From: Chryseobacterium daecheongense
GTDB taxonomy: Bacteria; Bacteroidota; Bacteroidia; Flavobacteriales; Weeksellaceae
Direction: 5' to 3'
Assembly: GCA_027920525.1 (NCBI GenBank)
Contig: CP115858.1
Span: forward strand, 1,364,001-1,428,000
Length of the DNA stretch: 64,000 nucleotides
Shown: positions 36,599-45,527 of the stretch, in pieces
Layout: the number at the start of each line of letters is the position of its first letter
Position numbering within the stretch: position 1 is the stretch's first letter
Translations under genes and position numbers: made by a program
The notes under the pieces: generated by a model
Databases searched by the model: none
What the model was told of the DNA's origin: nothing
Seen by the model: the letters and a program-made list of their open reading frames with translations, nothing else

Positions 36599-37009
36599 CT
36601 AACTTTTATCGGTTATCAGTCTTTTATGCTTCTTTCCCCACTCGATCATATCGGTAATTAAAGCTCCATATTCCTTTGCATACTCTGTAAACTCATATTC
36701 TATAATTGATGGGAAATCTATGTCAACTTTACGCGTGATCAGTTTATTGGCTTCCAGCTCCTTTAAATTTAGTGACAACATTCGTTTGGTAATTGTGGGA
36801 ATACTTTTTTCGATATCACTGAAACGCTTATTCCCATTACATATTGAGTAAATTATAGGCAGTTTCCACTTACCCCCGATCACATAAATTGTATCCTGCA
36901 ATGCTTTTATATCCTGAGCATCAATTGTTGTTTTTACACATTCTTTCATATCCTTATTCTTTACTATTCGGTTATCAGCGCAAATTTTGCCTTCATTCAA
37001 GACTTCCAT
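36599..37009 (-). CDS. HxlR-family transcriptional regulator
   Basis: 136 residues. The winged-helix core is YVIGGKWKLPIIYSICNGNK, RFSDIEKSIPTITKRMLSLN and ELEANKLITRKVDIDFPSII, ending with the helix EYGALITDMIEWGKKHKRL. HxlR regulators often respond to electrophiles or quinones through an N-terminal Cys; here Cys is present in MKECVKT. A second ATG at 36949 would give the usual family length of about 116 residues and may be the true start. It is divergent from an NADP-dependent oxidoreductase and they share a symmetric operator. Confidence 0.9.
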   Translation of the reverse strand: MEVLNEGKICADNRIVKNKDMKECVKTTIDAQDIKALQDTIYVIGGKWKLPIIYSICNGNKRFSDIEKSIPTITKRMLSLNLKELEANKLITRKVDIDFPSIIEYEFTEYAKEYGALITDMIEWGKKHKRLITDKS

Positions 37010-37043
37010 TTTTGCTCCCGAGTATCAGCCATGATACTGGTTA

Positions 37044-37073
37044 CAAAGTTATACCTAATTGCTTATAACTTTG
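37044..37073. promoter_or_regulatory. Symmetric divergent promoter/operator for HxlR and oxidoreductase
   Basis: CAAAGTTATA (37044-37053) and TATAACTTTG (37064-37073) form a perfect 10-bp inverted repeat with a 10-bp spacer. Each arm holds a TAACTTTG -7 box, one for each direction. A dimeric regulator bound here would control both genes at once. Confidence 0.75.
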
Positions 37074-37147
37074 CATAAGAAATTGAGATAAAGATCAAAA
37101 TTTTAAAAAATTTATCACATTCTCAACAATATTATATAATCATTCAA

Positions 37148-38104
37148 ATGAAAGCAGTCATACTAAAAAAACAGGGAGATGTTGACCAATTATCAATGGT
37201 AGAGCTCCCTATTCCAACACCCAATGATGATGAGGTGCTCATCAGGGTACATGCAATAAGCATTAATCCCACAGATATCTATGCCCGGCAAAACCCTGCA
37301 TTAGACTACATATTTAACAATGAAACCCCCAAAATATTGGGTTGGGATATTTCGGGTGTCATTGAAACTGTAGGAAACAATGTCAGCACATTTACTGTTG
37401 GTGATGAGGTGTTTGGTCTACTCAATTTCCCAACTTTTACAACAGCCGGACACGCTAAAGCTTATGCAGAATATGTAGTTGCCAACATAGCTGATATTAC
37501 AATAAAACCTGATAATATCTCCCATGATGAAGCTGCTGCTGCAGGCATGGCAGCATTAACTACCTGGCAGCCGCTCATTAAAAATCCTATAAAAATGGGT
37601 GATCGTGTACTTATAACCGCAGCAGGTGGCGGTGTGGGGCATTTTGCAGTGCAGTTTGCCAAATATTTTGGTGCTTATGTTATTGCTATAGCGTCCGGAT
37701 CAAAAAAGGATTTGGTGATGAGCCTCGGCGCAGATGAATTTGTCGATTATCAAAAGACTGACTTCCTAAAGGTAACCGAACCGGTAGACTATGTTATTGA
37801 AGGATTGCGGGAGGAGCATATCCAAAAAACCCTTAGTATAGTGAAAAAAGGAGGTACATTATTAAGCCTATGGTCTCACATTGAGGGAAGCGAATGGGAA
37901 AAGCGTGCTAAAGAATTAGATGTGCATGCCTATTACAATGCTGTTGTTTCAAACGGGAAAGATATGACCGCCATTGCAGGATTAATGAAAGAAGGTTTAG
38001 TAAAATCACATGTTTCCAAGAAGTTTAAACTTGAAGAAATAGCACAGGCTCATACAGAACTTGAAAAAAATCACACTGCAGGTAAAATTATCGTCAATCC
38101 GTAA
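37148..38104 (+). CDS. NADP-dependent zinc-type alcohol dehydrogenase/quinone oxidoreductase
   Basis: 318 residues of the medium-chain dehydrogenase/reductase family. The N-terminal GroES-like domain has PNDDEVLIRVHAISINPTDI and LGWDISGVIETVGNNVSTF. The Rossmann part has VLITAAGGGVGHFAVQFAK. The structural and catalytic zinc Cys residues are absent, so it belongs to the zinc-free quinone-oxidoreductase branch. It is divergent from HxlR across a palindrome, which suggests induction by a reactive carbonyl or quinone. An SDR gene follows 106 bp downstream. Confidence 0.92.
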   Translation: MKAVILKKQGDVDQLSMVELPIPTPNDDEVLIRVHAISINPTDIYARQNPALDYIFNNETPKILGWDISGVIETVGNNVSTFTVGDEVFGLLNFPTFTTAGHAKAYAEYVVANIADITIKPDNISHDEAAAAGMAALTTWQPLIKNPIKMGDRVLITAAGGGVGHFAVQFAKYFGAYVIAIASGSKKDLVMSLGADEFVDYQKTDFLKVTEPVDYVIEGLREEHIQKTLSIVKKGGTLLSLWSHIEGSEWEKRAKELDVHAYYNAVVSNGKDMTAIAGLMKEGLVKSHVSKKFKLEEIAQAHTELEKNHTAGKIIVNP

Positions 38105-38210
38105 CGATAAAGCCTCAATGAAAGTCTTAGAAATTTTACATGATCAGTGCTACATACATTAGATTATTTATAAACTGATATTAACGAAATTAAAATAAAA
38201 TTTAAATAAA

Positions 38211-38960
38211 ATGTCAACATTAAAAGGAAAAGCAGCCTTCGTTACCGGAGGAACTCGCGGAATGGGAAAAGCAATTGTAGAACGCCTTGCAAAAGAAGGC
38301 GCAATGGTTGCCTTCACTTATTTAAACTCAGAAAGCAGCGCTCAGCAAATCGTATCTGATATTGTTGAGGCCGGAGGAAAAGCAGTAGCCATAAAAGCTA
38401 ATGGAGCAATTCAAGGAGCTGTCGAAAATGCTATCGAAAATGCAGCAGCAGCATTTGGCAAAATCGATATACTGGTCAATAATGCTGCAGTAGCCGTAAA
38501 CGGTCCGATTGAAACTGCAAGCGAAAAAGCAGAAGCATACAATATCCAGATTGATGTAAATATTCGTTCTGTTGCCGAAGCCGTTAGAACTGCACAGAAA
38601 TATATGCCTGACGGAGGAAGAATCATCAACATTGCCTCGGTTGGTGGAATCAGGATTGGCAGTCCGGGTATGTCTGATTATATAGCCACAAAAGCCGCTG
38701 TCTCTGCTTATACCCGAGGTCTTGCATGGGATCTCGCGCCCAGAAAAATTACAGTGAACAGTGTAGAGCCGGGAGCTACGGAAACAGATATGCTGATTAA
38801 TGCTGATGAAAATATACGCCAGTATCTTATGGAATCCATTCCATTAAAGCGTTTTGCCCTTCCAGAGGAAGTAGCATCTTTGGTTAATTTTCTCGCGGGT
38901 GATGAAGCAGGATACATCACAGGCAGCAGCTTTAAAATTGATGGCGGTATTTCCGCATAA
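38211..38960 (+). CDS. SDR-family oxidoreductase
   Basis: 249 residues of the classical short-chain dehydrogenase type. The cofactor motif is TGGTRGMGKAI (TGxxxGxG), then DILVNNAAVAV (NNAx), and the active site has Ser in IASVGG and Tyr-x-x-x-Lys in DYIATKAA. It ends with the usual SFKIDGGISA. Substrate unknown. It may share a transcript with the oxidoreductase upstream. A hairpin ends the unit. Confidence 0.92.
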   Translation: MSTLKGKAAFVTGGTRGMGKAIVERLAKEGAMVAFTYLNSESSAQQIVSDIVEAGGKAVAIKANGAIQGAVENAIENAAAAFGKIDILVNNAAVAVNGPIETASEKAEAYNIQIDVNIRSVAEAVRTAQKYMPDGGRIINIASVGGIRIGSPGMSDYIATKAAVSAYTRGLAWDLAPRKITVNSVEPGATETDMLINADENIRQYLMESIPLKRFALPEEVASLVNFLAGDEAGYITGSSFKIDGGISA

Positions 38961-38981
38961 TTGATTTTGAAACAATATAAA

Positions 38982-39011
38982 ACAGGACAAGGTTTTCAAA
39001 CTTTGTCCTGT
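38982..39011. terminator. Terminator after SDR gene
   Basis: ACAGGACAA (38982-38990) pairs with TTGTCCTGT (39003-39011), followed by CGTTTAAA. Confidence 0.7.
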
Positions 39012-39052
39012 CGTTTAAATAATCCATTATATAGTATTAAAAATAGCTAAGT

Positions 39053-39850
39053 ATGAATGTTACGGTATGTGAACTCAGTAATGACAGAAAGGAATTTTTA
39101 GAAGACTGGCGAGAACTCCAAATTTATCTCAACCAAAATAAGACAGATTTATTACTCTTACCTGAAATGCCTTTTTATTCATGGTTTGTTAATAGCAAAG
39201 AGGTCTCAGAAGATGTACAGCAAAAAAGTGTAGAACAACATCAGCTTTGGCTTAAGGAAGTAGAAAAGCTTGAGGCCAAGTATATTGTTTATTCTGCTCC
39301 CGAAACTGTTGGTACAAAATTTTACAATACTGCATTTGTTTTTCAAAAGGGAAAAGGCCATCGGAAAATTCATACCAAAGCCCTTTTTCCGGAAGAAGAT
39401 CATTTTTGGGAAGAAAGCTGGTTCGACAGAGAAGACAATATTTCCTTTGAGACAGTTCAGCTTGATGACTTGAGAATTGGTGTGCTTATGTGTACTGAAC
39501 TGTGGTTCACAGAAAGGGCCCGTCAATATGGAAAACAAAATGCAGATCTATTGTTATGTCCCAGAGCAACGGGGAAATCTTCTGTTGAACAATGGTTAAC
39601 AATTGGCAGAGCGTCAGCAATTATATCGGGAGCCTACTGTTTGAGTTCAAACAGGTCAGGACAAAGTGCTGAATTCGATTGGGGTGGCACAGGCTGGATT
39701 ATAGAACCGATGACTGGCAATTTGTTAGAATCAACCACCCCGGAAAGAAAATTTGTTACTCATTCCATAGATTTAAAAAAAACAGCGCAAGCAAAGAAAG
39801 AATACCCTCTCTATGTTAGAGATATCAAACGTTATCTCGAAAAGGAGTAA
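39053..39850 (+). CDS. Nitrilase-superfamily carbon-nitrogen hydrolase
   Basis: 265 residues with the Glu-Lys-Cys triad in order: LLPEMPFYSW (Glu), HTKALFPEEDHFWEE (Lys) and IGVLMCTELWF (Cys). The residues after the Cys (TELWF) are also typical. The superfamily cleaves nitriles, amides or carbamoyl groups; the substrate cannot be told. The shorter C-terminus ends at the family's core. It lies 92 bp after the SDR gene behind that gene's terminator. Confidence 0.9.
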   Translation: MNVTVCELSNDRKEFLEDWRELQIYLNQNKTDLLLLPEMPFYSWFVNSKEVSEDVQQKSVEQHQLWLKEVEKLEAKYIVYSAPETVGTKFYNTAFVFQKGKGHRKIHTKALFPEEDHFWEESWFDREDNISFETVQLDDLRIGVLMCTELWFTERARQYGKQNADLLLCPRATGKSSVEQWLTIGRASAIISGAYCLSSNRSGQSAEFDWGGTGWIIEPMTGNLLESTTPERKFVTHSIDLKKTAQAKKEYPLYVRDIKRYLEKE

Positions 39851-40190
39851 TATTATCTTTTCTTGATACCATTAAACTCTGATCGAATAACATCATTGTA
39901 AAATATCTTTGCAAATTTAGTAAGATTATCGGATTATATTAAGCAAAATATATATTTGAATGCACACATTATATTTTCAATATATTATTCACTAATATTC
40001 TATGAATCATTGATTAAATCTTTACTCAACCGATAGAAGAAGGTGGAAGCCAACCATGGTCTAACAATACATATTGGATAATTACATTTACCTAAAAAGT
40101 AATTTGCAAATAACTTTACAACCACAAGTGATCAAATGTTAAAAATTTTGAATTGCAAACTCCTTTTTAATTTGACCCAAACCAACCAAA
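39851..40190. other. Non-coding A+T-rich stretch at island junction
   Basis: About 340 bp. Its last part, TAATTTGACC onward (about 40168-40190), is similar to the sequence before repeat copy 3 (TTAATTTGAC at 45461). This may be the right end of an integrated element. Confidence 0.5.
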
Positions 40191-40231
40191 TCATTGATAA
40201 AAGTGTTTGAAGATACGCTCGTTAAGGTCAC
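40191..40231 (+). repeat. Island right-end-like repeat, copy 2
   Basis: Shares ATAAAAGTGTTTGAAGATAC and the following GCTC with copy 3, and continues TTAAGGTCAC, which resembles the tRNA-Arg 3' end GAGGTCAC. Read as a junction between two integrated elements. Confidence 0.7.
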
Positions 40232-40238
40232 CAAAGCC

Positions 40239-40278
40239 AAAAGGCGCCAGCTGAAGACAGTTGGCGCCTTTTTTTTTG
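40239..40278 (+). terminator. Hairpin, copy of the tRNA-Arg terminator
   Basis: AAAAGGCGCCAGCTG (40239-40253) pairs with CAGTTGGCGCCTTTT (40258-40272) around loop AAGA and is followed by a long T run. The same hairpin with compensating changes and the same flank (ATTCCAGAAT) stands behind the tRNA at 27963. Confidence 0.85.
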
Positions 40279-40333
40279 CTTTTAATTCCAGAATCCAGAT
40301 TAATCTTTTTTAACTTGCCTAAAAATTCAATTA

Positions 40334-40447
40334 CTAAAGTTTCACCACCGCTCTCCCCTTCATTTTCCCGCTGTATTTTATATCAACATATTCGGACAGC
40401 TCTTCAAGACTTATTACTTTTGCTAAATCTTTAAGCTGTTGAGAGTA
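40334..40447 (-). pseudogene. C-terminal remnant of a medium-chain dehydrogenase
   Basis: Reads LKDLAKVISLEELSEYVDIK then YSGKMKGRAVVKL with a stop. This is the last stretch of zinc-type or quinone oxidoreductases. Upstream the frame enters unrelated DNA of the convergent AraC remnant. Confidence 0.65.
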
Positions 40448-40606
40448 GACAAGGCAAAAAATATCCTTTTGGGAACCACAAAACCGGTAAGCGAAATTGC
40501 TTACGAACACGGTTTTGAACATCCTTCCCACTTCATCAAAATTTTTAAAACCAAAGCCGGAATTTCTCCACTGCACTTCAAAAAGCAGTCTCCTGAGCAG
40601 AATTAA
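40430..40606 (+). pseudogene. C-terminal remnant of an AraC-family regulator
   Basis: Reads RVDKAKNILLGTTKPVSEIA, then YEHGFEHPSHFIKIFKTKAG and ISPLHFKKQ before a stop at 40604-40606. This is the second helix-turn-helix of AraC proteins. Only about 55 codons remain, without a start. It faces the dehydrogenase remnant tail to head with a short overlap. Confidence 0.75.
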
Positions 40607-40615
40607 ATTAAGTCT

Positions 40616-41413
40616 TTAAAGTGTTGCTGCGATATTTTTCGGGCTAAATCCAAACTGTTTTTTAAAGGCATATGAAAAATGAGAAAGATCTTCAAAGCCC
40701 AAATCTACATAAATTTCTGAAGGTGACTGCTGTTTTTCCTTCATTAAAAAATAAGCTTCATCCAGTCGTTTCTGTAAGATCCATTTGTGTGGAGAAGAGT
40801 GAAAAATCTTCTCAAAATCGCGTTTGAAAGTTGCTAAACTTCTTCCTGTGAGATAAGCAAAACGTTCGAGATTGACGTTATATTTATAATTTTGAATCAT
40901 AAAAGATTCCAAATCAATTTTAAAAGGCTCTGAAAAATCGAAAAGAATATTTTTGAGCTCAGGCTGAATCTCGATTAAAATAAATAATAACTCTTTAATT
41001 TTAAGGTCAATAAAATCTTTGGTCAGCAGTTTCGGGTTTTCAAGAATGGTTTGCAACGAGGTGATGTAATTTTGAAGCACAGCATTCACTTCTATTGAAA
41101 CCAAAGGCTTTAAAGCTTCAGAATGGTTGGATAAAAAATGATATTCTTTCGCCATAGTCTGTAAAACCTCCTGATTCAGATAAATATTCATGCTTTCAAA
41201 ACTTCCTTTTTCGGGCGGACATTTGGTAAATTTCACCAACTGATTTTTCCGGATTAAATTAAAATCACCTTCCTTCGCAATGTATTTTTCCTTACCGTCA
41301 GACAGCACAAATTGTCCCGAAATTTGAAAAGCAAGGACGTGCTGAGGAACAAAATTTTCACCTTTTCGGCTTACCTCGTGATAGCAGGAATAGACAATAT
41401 CAGATTTTTCCAT
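40616..41413 (-). CDS. AraC-family transcriptional regulator (paralog 1)
   Basis: 265 residues from ATG 41413. The N-terminal part is a cupin-like sensor (VLAFQISGQFVLSDGKEKYI, FNLIRKNQLVKFTKCP). The C-terminal HTH pair reads NLERFAYLTGRSLATFKRDF, PHKWILQKRLDEAYFLMKEK and FEDLSHFSYAFKKQFGFSP. It shares the FDFSEPFKIDLESFM linker with the paralogs at 44353 and 61042. It lies 65 bp after the aldehyde dehydrogenase gene and probably controls it. Longer in-frame starts upstream lack homology to the paralogs. Confidence 0.9.
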   Translation of the reverse strand: MEKSDIVYSCYHEVSRKGENFVPQHVLAFQISGQFVLSDGKEKYIAKEGDFNLIRKNQLVKFTKCPPEKGSFESMNIYLNQEVLQTMAKEYHFLSNHSEALKPLVSIEVNAVLQNYITSLQTILENPKLLTKDFIDLKIKELLFILIEIQPELKNILFDFSEPFKIDLESFMIQNYKYNVNLERFAYLTGRSLATFKRDFEKIFHSSPHKWILQKRLDEAYFLMKEKQQSPSEIYVDLGFEDLSHFSYAFKKQFGFSPKNIAATL

Positions 41414-41478
41414 TTTAATTGATGCTAAAAGACAAAGCGTCATTTTTTGAAACAACGCTTTATCAAATGTACAAAATA

Positions 41479-42894
41479 TTATTGCAGAACTGCTTTCGGT
41501 TCAAGATAAGCTTCCAAACCATACACACCGTATTCTCTCCCAATTCCAGACTGTTTGAAACCGCCAAACGGAACCATTGGGTCGTGGCGGAAACCGTTGA
41601 TACATACCCTTCCCGCATCAATTTGTGAAGCCACTTTCTGAGCTCTTTCCACATCAGATGAACTGATGTAAGCCGCTAAACCATAAGGCGTATCGTTCGC
41701 AATTTCTATCGCTTCTTCTTCCGTTTTGTAAGGGATAATGGATAAAACAGGACCAAAAATCTCTTCCTGAGCAATTCTCATTGTATTGTTTACGTTGGTA
41801 AAAATGGTCGGTTTTACAAAGTTTCCGGCTTCCAGTCCTTCAGGCTTGCCTTCTCCTCCGGCTAATAAAGTTGCCCCTTCTTCCAACCCTATTTTAATAT
41901 AATTCTGAACTCTTTCAAATTGTTTTACACTCACCATCGGTCCCACATTTGTGTTTTCACTTTGTGGCAATCCTACAATTACTTTTTCTGCCGTTGCTCG
42001 TGCAATTTCATTCACTTTATCAATCTGATTTTCAGGAACAAGAAGTCTTGTTGGTGCGATACAGGCCTGTCCGCTGTTCATATACGCCCCGAAAATCGCT
42101 GTAGGAATAACTTCTTCAAGATTGGCATCATCCAAAATAATATTGGGTGATTTTCCTCCCAACTCCAGAGTTACTCTTTTCATTGTATCGACCGCAGTTT
42201 TTGCAATAAGTTTCCCTACCGCCGTAGAACCTGTGAACGAAATCTTGGAAACATCAGAATTAATAGTTAATTCCGTTCCGACTACATTTCCCAAACCTGT
42301 CACAAAGTTGATAATTCCTTTGGGCAAACCAGCATCGTGAAAGGCTTCCATCAAAACCTGAGTCTGCAGACCGCTCATTTCACTTGGTTTAATGACCACT
42401 GTACAACCTGCCGCAATCGCTGTCGCCACTTTACTGCAAACCGAACTGTTACTGGCATTCCACGGGGTGATAATTCCTACAACACCGACAGGTTGTAAAA
42501 GAACTTTTGAAGAATTAATGGTTTGTTCAAATTCAAAATTTCTGATAGATTCTATCATTGAATCGAACCAACTGTTGGTGTTATTACTGCTTAAAGTAAC
42601 AAACTGTTTGCTTCCTCCGTATTCTTCGATCATTACGTCGATGAGCTCCTGATTTCTTTTCTCTACCGCATCTTTAAGCTTTTCAAGATAGGAAATTCGC
42701 TCATCCACTGTAGATTTTGAGAAGGTTCTGAAAGCTTCTTTTGCTGCTGCGATGGCGTTTCTGGTATCAACTTCGTCTGCCAGAGTTATCTCTCCTATTT
42801 TTTGGTTATTAGACGGATTGATTAAATCTAAAGTTTCTGTTCCGTGAGGCGTTACAAACTCGCCATTGATGTAAATTTTGTTTACTGTTTTCAT
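41479..42894 (-). CDS. Aldehyde dehydrogenase family protein
   Basis: 471 residues from ATG 42894. Motifs are VVGIITPWNASNSS, TLELGGKSPNIIL (catalytic Glu), NSGQACIAPTRLL (catalytic Cys) and EEIFGPVLSIIPY. It oxidises an aldehyde with NAD(P)+; the substrate is not predictable. A TAACTTTG -7 box and two direct repeats of a likely AraC site lie upstream. An AraC gene follows on the same strand. Confidence 0.93.
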   Translation of the reverse strand: MKTVNKIYINGEFVTPHGTETLDLINPSNNQKIGEITLADEVDTRNAIAAAKEAFRTFSKSTVDERISYLEKLKDAVEKRNQELIDVMIEEYGGSKQFVTLSSNNTNSWFDSMIESIRNFEFEQTINSSKVLLQPVGVVGIITPWNASNSSVCSKVATAIAAGCTVVIKPSEMSGLQTQVLMEAFHDAGLPKGIINFVTGLGNVVGTELTINSDVSKISFTGSTAVGKLIAKTAVDTMKRVTLELGGKSPNIILDDANLEEVIPTAIFGAYMNSGQACIAPTRLLVPENQIDKVNEIARATAEKVIVGLPQSENTNVGPMVSVKQFERVQNYIKIGLEEGATLLAGGEGKPEGLEAGNFVKPTIFTNVNNTMRIAQEEIFGPVLSIIPYKTEEEAIEIANDTPYGLAAYISSSDVERAQKVASQIDAGRVCINGFRHDPMVPFGGFKQSGIGREYGVYGLEAYLEPKAVLQ

Positions 42895-42912
42895 TTCTAA
42901 AATTTTATAGGA

Positions 42913-42976
42913 CAAAGTTAGATGAGAAATGAAAGGTAAACTTTGTAAAAAAGCTCAATGTCAGTTTGTAAAAAAG
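42913..42976 (-). promoter_or_regulatory. ALDH promoter with AraC-type direct repeat
   Basis: The plus strand has TTTGTAAAAAAG twice (42942-42953 and 42965-42976), 23 bp apart, the spacing of AraC half-sites on one helix face. Downstream on the minus strand a -7 box TAACTTTG lies at 42913-42920, 18 bp before the ATG. Confidence 0.65.
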
Positions 42977-42996
42977 TTCAGATTATAATACTGAAT

Positions 42997-43095
42997 TTAC
43001 TTGACTGCTTCTTTTTTATACTGAACAGGTGTTACGCCAGGAAAGCCTGTTTGCACACTCTGCTGTCCATTAATAGATGAACAGGAAGTGAAAGA
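42997..43095 (-). pseudogene. Short C-terminal remnant of an AraC-like gene
   Basis: Minus-strand codons read SFTSCSSINGQQSVQTGFPG then VTPVQYKKEAVK and a stop at 42997-42999. The GVTPVQYKK end is typical of AraC proteins, but only about 30 codons are seen, so the call is tentative. Confidence 0.4.
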
Positions 43096-43289
43096 TTCAG
43101 ATATTTGTTGTATGATATTAAATCATTAAAGGTTTTCATAGCTTCAAAATTGCAAAATTCTTTCAAAAAACTTTTAGCAAATGTTTCGATATTTCTTCAT
43201 TCAAATAAAAAAAAGCGGACGAAAAAATTAAACCAGGTTATGTTATTTTTTCTGCTCAAAGATTTAAGTATAAACGATCAATACTTTTC

Positions 43290-43334
43290 TTGAACCACAC
43301 AAGCAAGTAAATTGAACCGTACACAAAAGTAGAA
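43290..43334 (+). promoter_or_regulatory. AraC-type direct repeat before aldo/keto reductase
   Basis: TTGAACC with a following ACACAA and AGTA occurs at 43290 and again at 43312, 22 bp apart. A near -7 box GAACTTTG at 43350-43357 and the shared AACTTTGTCCTAT string link this promoter to that of the ALDH gene. Confidence 0.65.
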
Positions 43335-43381
43335 TATGCAATAATACCTGAACTTTGTCCTATTAAATTAAATAAATCAAA

Positions 43382-44353
43382 ATGTCAGAAATTAAAAAAA
43401 TACAGTTAGGTCAAAATGGACCTATGGTTTCAAAACTTGGTTTGGGATGCATGAGAATGTCATCAGTTTGGGGCGGTTCGACACCTGATGAAGCAGAAAG
43501 TATTGCTACTATTCGTCAGGCATTGGATAATGGAATAAATTTTCTCAATACCGGAGATTTTTATGGTGCAGGTCATAACGAGATGCTCATTGGAAAAGCA
43601 ATTAAGGGAAGACGTGAAGATGCATTCATCAGTGTCAAGTTTGGCGCTATTTTCCACAATGGTCAGTGGATTGGAATGGATCTTCGTCCTGTAGCAATCA
43701 AAAATTTTGTCAATTACTCTCTTACCCGTCTGGGAATTGAGACCATTGATCTTTATCAGCCAAGCAGGATGGATGACAGTGTTCCTATAGAAGATATTAT
43801 TGGAACAATCGCCGGTCTTGTTGAGGAAGGGAAGGTACGTCATATCGGAGTATCGGAGATCACAACGGATCAGCTTCGTAAAGCTAATAATATATATCCA
43901 ATCAGTGCTTTGGAAATCGGATACTCTTTGGCAGACCGCCAGATAGAAGAAGATTTATTACCTGCCGCCCGAGAATTAGGAATCGGTGTCATCGCCTTCG
44001 CAAATACTGCGGAAGGGCTTTTGAGCGGGGATCTTCAGTCACCATTATCAGAGAATGATTACCGAAATCATTTCTCCCGTTTTAAGGGTGAAAACCTGAT
44101 TCATAATCTTGAAAAAGTAGAAGTGCTCAAGCAGATGGCTCTACGCAAAGGTTTCACACCGACACAGCTTGCTATTGCCTGGGTAAAGGAACAAGGTAAG
44201 AATATAATGCCGCTCGTAAGTATGAGCCGCAGATCGAGACTACCTGAGAATATTTCTGCAATGGAAATTATATTCACTCCTGAGGAAATGAACATTTTAA
44301 ACACTACATTTGCAATAGGCACCATAAAAGGCGGTACCTATCTTCAAAGATAA
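43382..44353 (+). CDS. Aldo/keto reductase
   Basis: 323 residues of the AKR TIM-barrel family. The N-terminus has LGLGCMRMSSVWGG and FLNTGDFYGAGHNEMLIGKA (catalytic Asp and Tyr); Lys lies in FISVKFGAIF. The NADP site near the end reads IMPLVSMSRRSRLPENISA. The usual catalytic His region reads LYQPSRMDDS, with Ser where many members have His; this variant is known in some subfamilies. Its stop overlaps the next AraC start by 1 bp, so the two are coupled. Confidence 0.92.
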   Translation: MSEIKKIQLGQNGPMVSKLGLGCMRMSSVWGGSTPDEAESIATIRQALDNGINFLNTGDFYGAGHNEMLIGKAIKGRREDAFISVKFGAIFHNGQWIGMDLRPVAIKNFVNYSLTRLGIETIDLYQPSRMDDSVPIEDIIGTIAGLVEEGKVRHIGVSEITTDQLRKANNIYPISALEIGYSLADRQIEEDLLPAARELGIGVIAFANTAEGLLSGDLQSPLSENDYRNHFSRFKGENLIHNLEKVEVLKQMALRKGFTPTQLAIAWVKEQGKNIMPLVSMSRRSRLPENISAMEIIFTPEEMNILNTTFAIGTIKGGTYLQR

Positions 44354-45162
44354 TGGAAAGTCCAGCAGAGATTTTACCCGGCGTTATATTTTATTCCTAT
44401 CTTTCTTCGGAGCAGAAACAAAAGGTCTGCTTTTGGAATCATCATACCTTAGTTTTACAGGTTTCAGGTCAACTTGTCTTGGAGACCTCAGAGCAGAATA
44501 TTTCCATCTCTGCGGGAGAGGTTTTATTAATACGAAAAAATCAACTGGGAACCCTTACCAAAACACCTCTTCCCGGCGGACATTATGAAACTATCGTTAT
44601 ATCTCTGCAGGAAGATCTAATGCGTAAGATTATTTTGGAGGAGAGAATGGAGGCGGCTGGTAAATACATTGGACTTCCTAATTTGATAATCCCTCATAAT
44701 GAATTTCTAAAAGGATATTTCCAGTCTATTGTTCCCTATGCCAGAAACTCAGGTGCTCAAATGACCGACGAAATGGGACTTTTAAAAGTGAAGGAAGGCA
44801 TTAAACTTATGATTCTTGCCATGCCTGAACTACAAAACTTTCTATTCGATTTTTCTGAGCCTTACAAAATAGATCTTGAAAAATTTATGCTCAGCAATTA
44901 TCATTTTAATATTTCGGTTGAAAAATTTTCCCAATTGACAGGAAGAAGCCTTTCAGGATTTAAGAGAGACTTCCAGAAAACATTTGGAATGCCCCCGCGA
45001 AAATGGCTGCAGGATAAAAGATTGAATGAGGCAAGACATCTCATCGAAAGTAAAAACCAACGTCCATCTTCCATTTATCTTGACCTGGGCTTTGAAAGCC
45101 TTTCTCATTTTTCCCATGCTTTTAAAAAGAAATTCGGAAAAGCACCTACATTAGTTTTGTAA
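44353..45162 (+). CDS. AraC-family transcriptional regulator (paralog 2)
   Basis: 269 residues. The sensor part has TLVLQVSGQLVLETSEQNIS and VLLIRKNQLGTLTKTPLPGG. The HTH pair is SVEKFSQLTGRSLSGFKRDF, PRKWLQDKRLNEARHLIESK and FESLSHFSHAFKKKFGKAP. It shares the FDFSEPYKIDLEKFM linker with paralogs 1 and 3. Its start overlaps the aldo/keto reductase stop (TAATG), and the repeat at 43290 is its likely binding site. Confidence 0.92.
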   Translation: MESPAEILPGVIFYSYLSSEQKQKVCFWNHHTLVLQVSGQLVLETSEQNISISAGEVLLIRKNQLGTLTKTPLPGGHYETIVISLQEDLMRKIILEERMEAAGKYIGLPNLIIPHNEFLKGYFQSIVPYARNSGAQMTDEMGLLKVKEGIKLMILAMPELQNFLFDFSEPYKIDLEKFMLSNYHFNISVEKFSQLTGRSLSGFKRDFQKTFGMPPRKWLQDKRLNEARHLIESKNQRPSSIYLDLGFESLSHFSHAFKKKFGKAPTLVL

Positions 45163-45186
45163 AAAAATGATAATTAATACATATGC

Positions 45187-45224
45187 GGCTCTGAATAGTT
45201 TAAAACTATTCAGAGCCGGCTTTT
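45187..45224 (+). terminator. Terminator after AraC paralog 2
   Basis: GGCTCTGAATAGTTT (45187-45201) pairs perfectly with AAACTATTCAGAGCC (45203-45217) and is followed by a T-rich tract. Confidence 0.85.
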
Positions 45225-45484
45225 ATATGAGTCTGATACTATTTGATATTTTAATGTACCAGACTATATTTTCCAATCTAATTACCTAGTAATATCATAC
45301 TATTTCCTATTTCTTAATTAAATCTTCATTTATAATTAAAAGACCGTTGAATCCAACGTAAGGCCTACTATTCCACTATTTTTTTTGATTTGTAGAATTA
45401 AAAGCCATAGACAAAAAATGAATAGAAATTATTTGTAAAAATGAATTTTGTAACTCTTGGTTAATTTGACTTAATCGAACCTAA

Positions 45485-45523
45485 TCATCGATAAAAGTGT
45501 TTGAAGATACGCTCTTAAGGTCA
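45485..45523 (+). repeat. Island right-end-like repeat, copy 3
   Basis: Nearly the same as copy 2 from TCATCGATAAAAGTG through TTGAAGATACGCTC and TTAAGGTCAC. Likely right border of the island; the genes beyond it look like ordinary chromosome. Confidence 0.7.
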
Positions 45524-45527
45524 CAAG

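Noticed and set aside
40616..41455. Longer AraC start at 41455
   Set aside because: The paralogs align from the ATG at 41413, and the first codon of the longer frame is not ATG.
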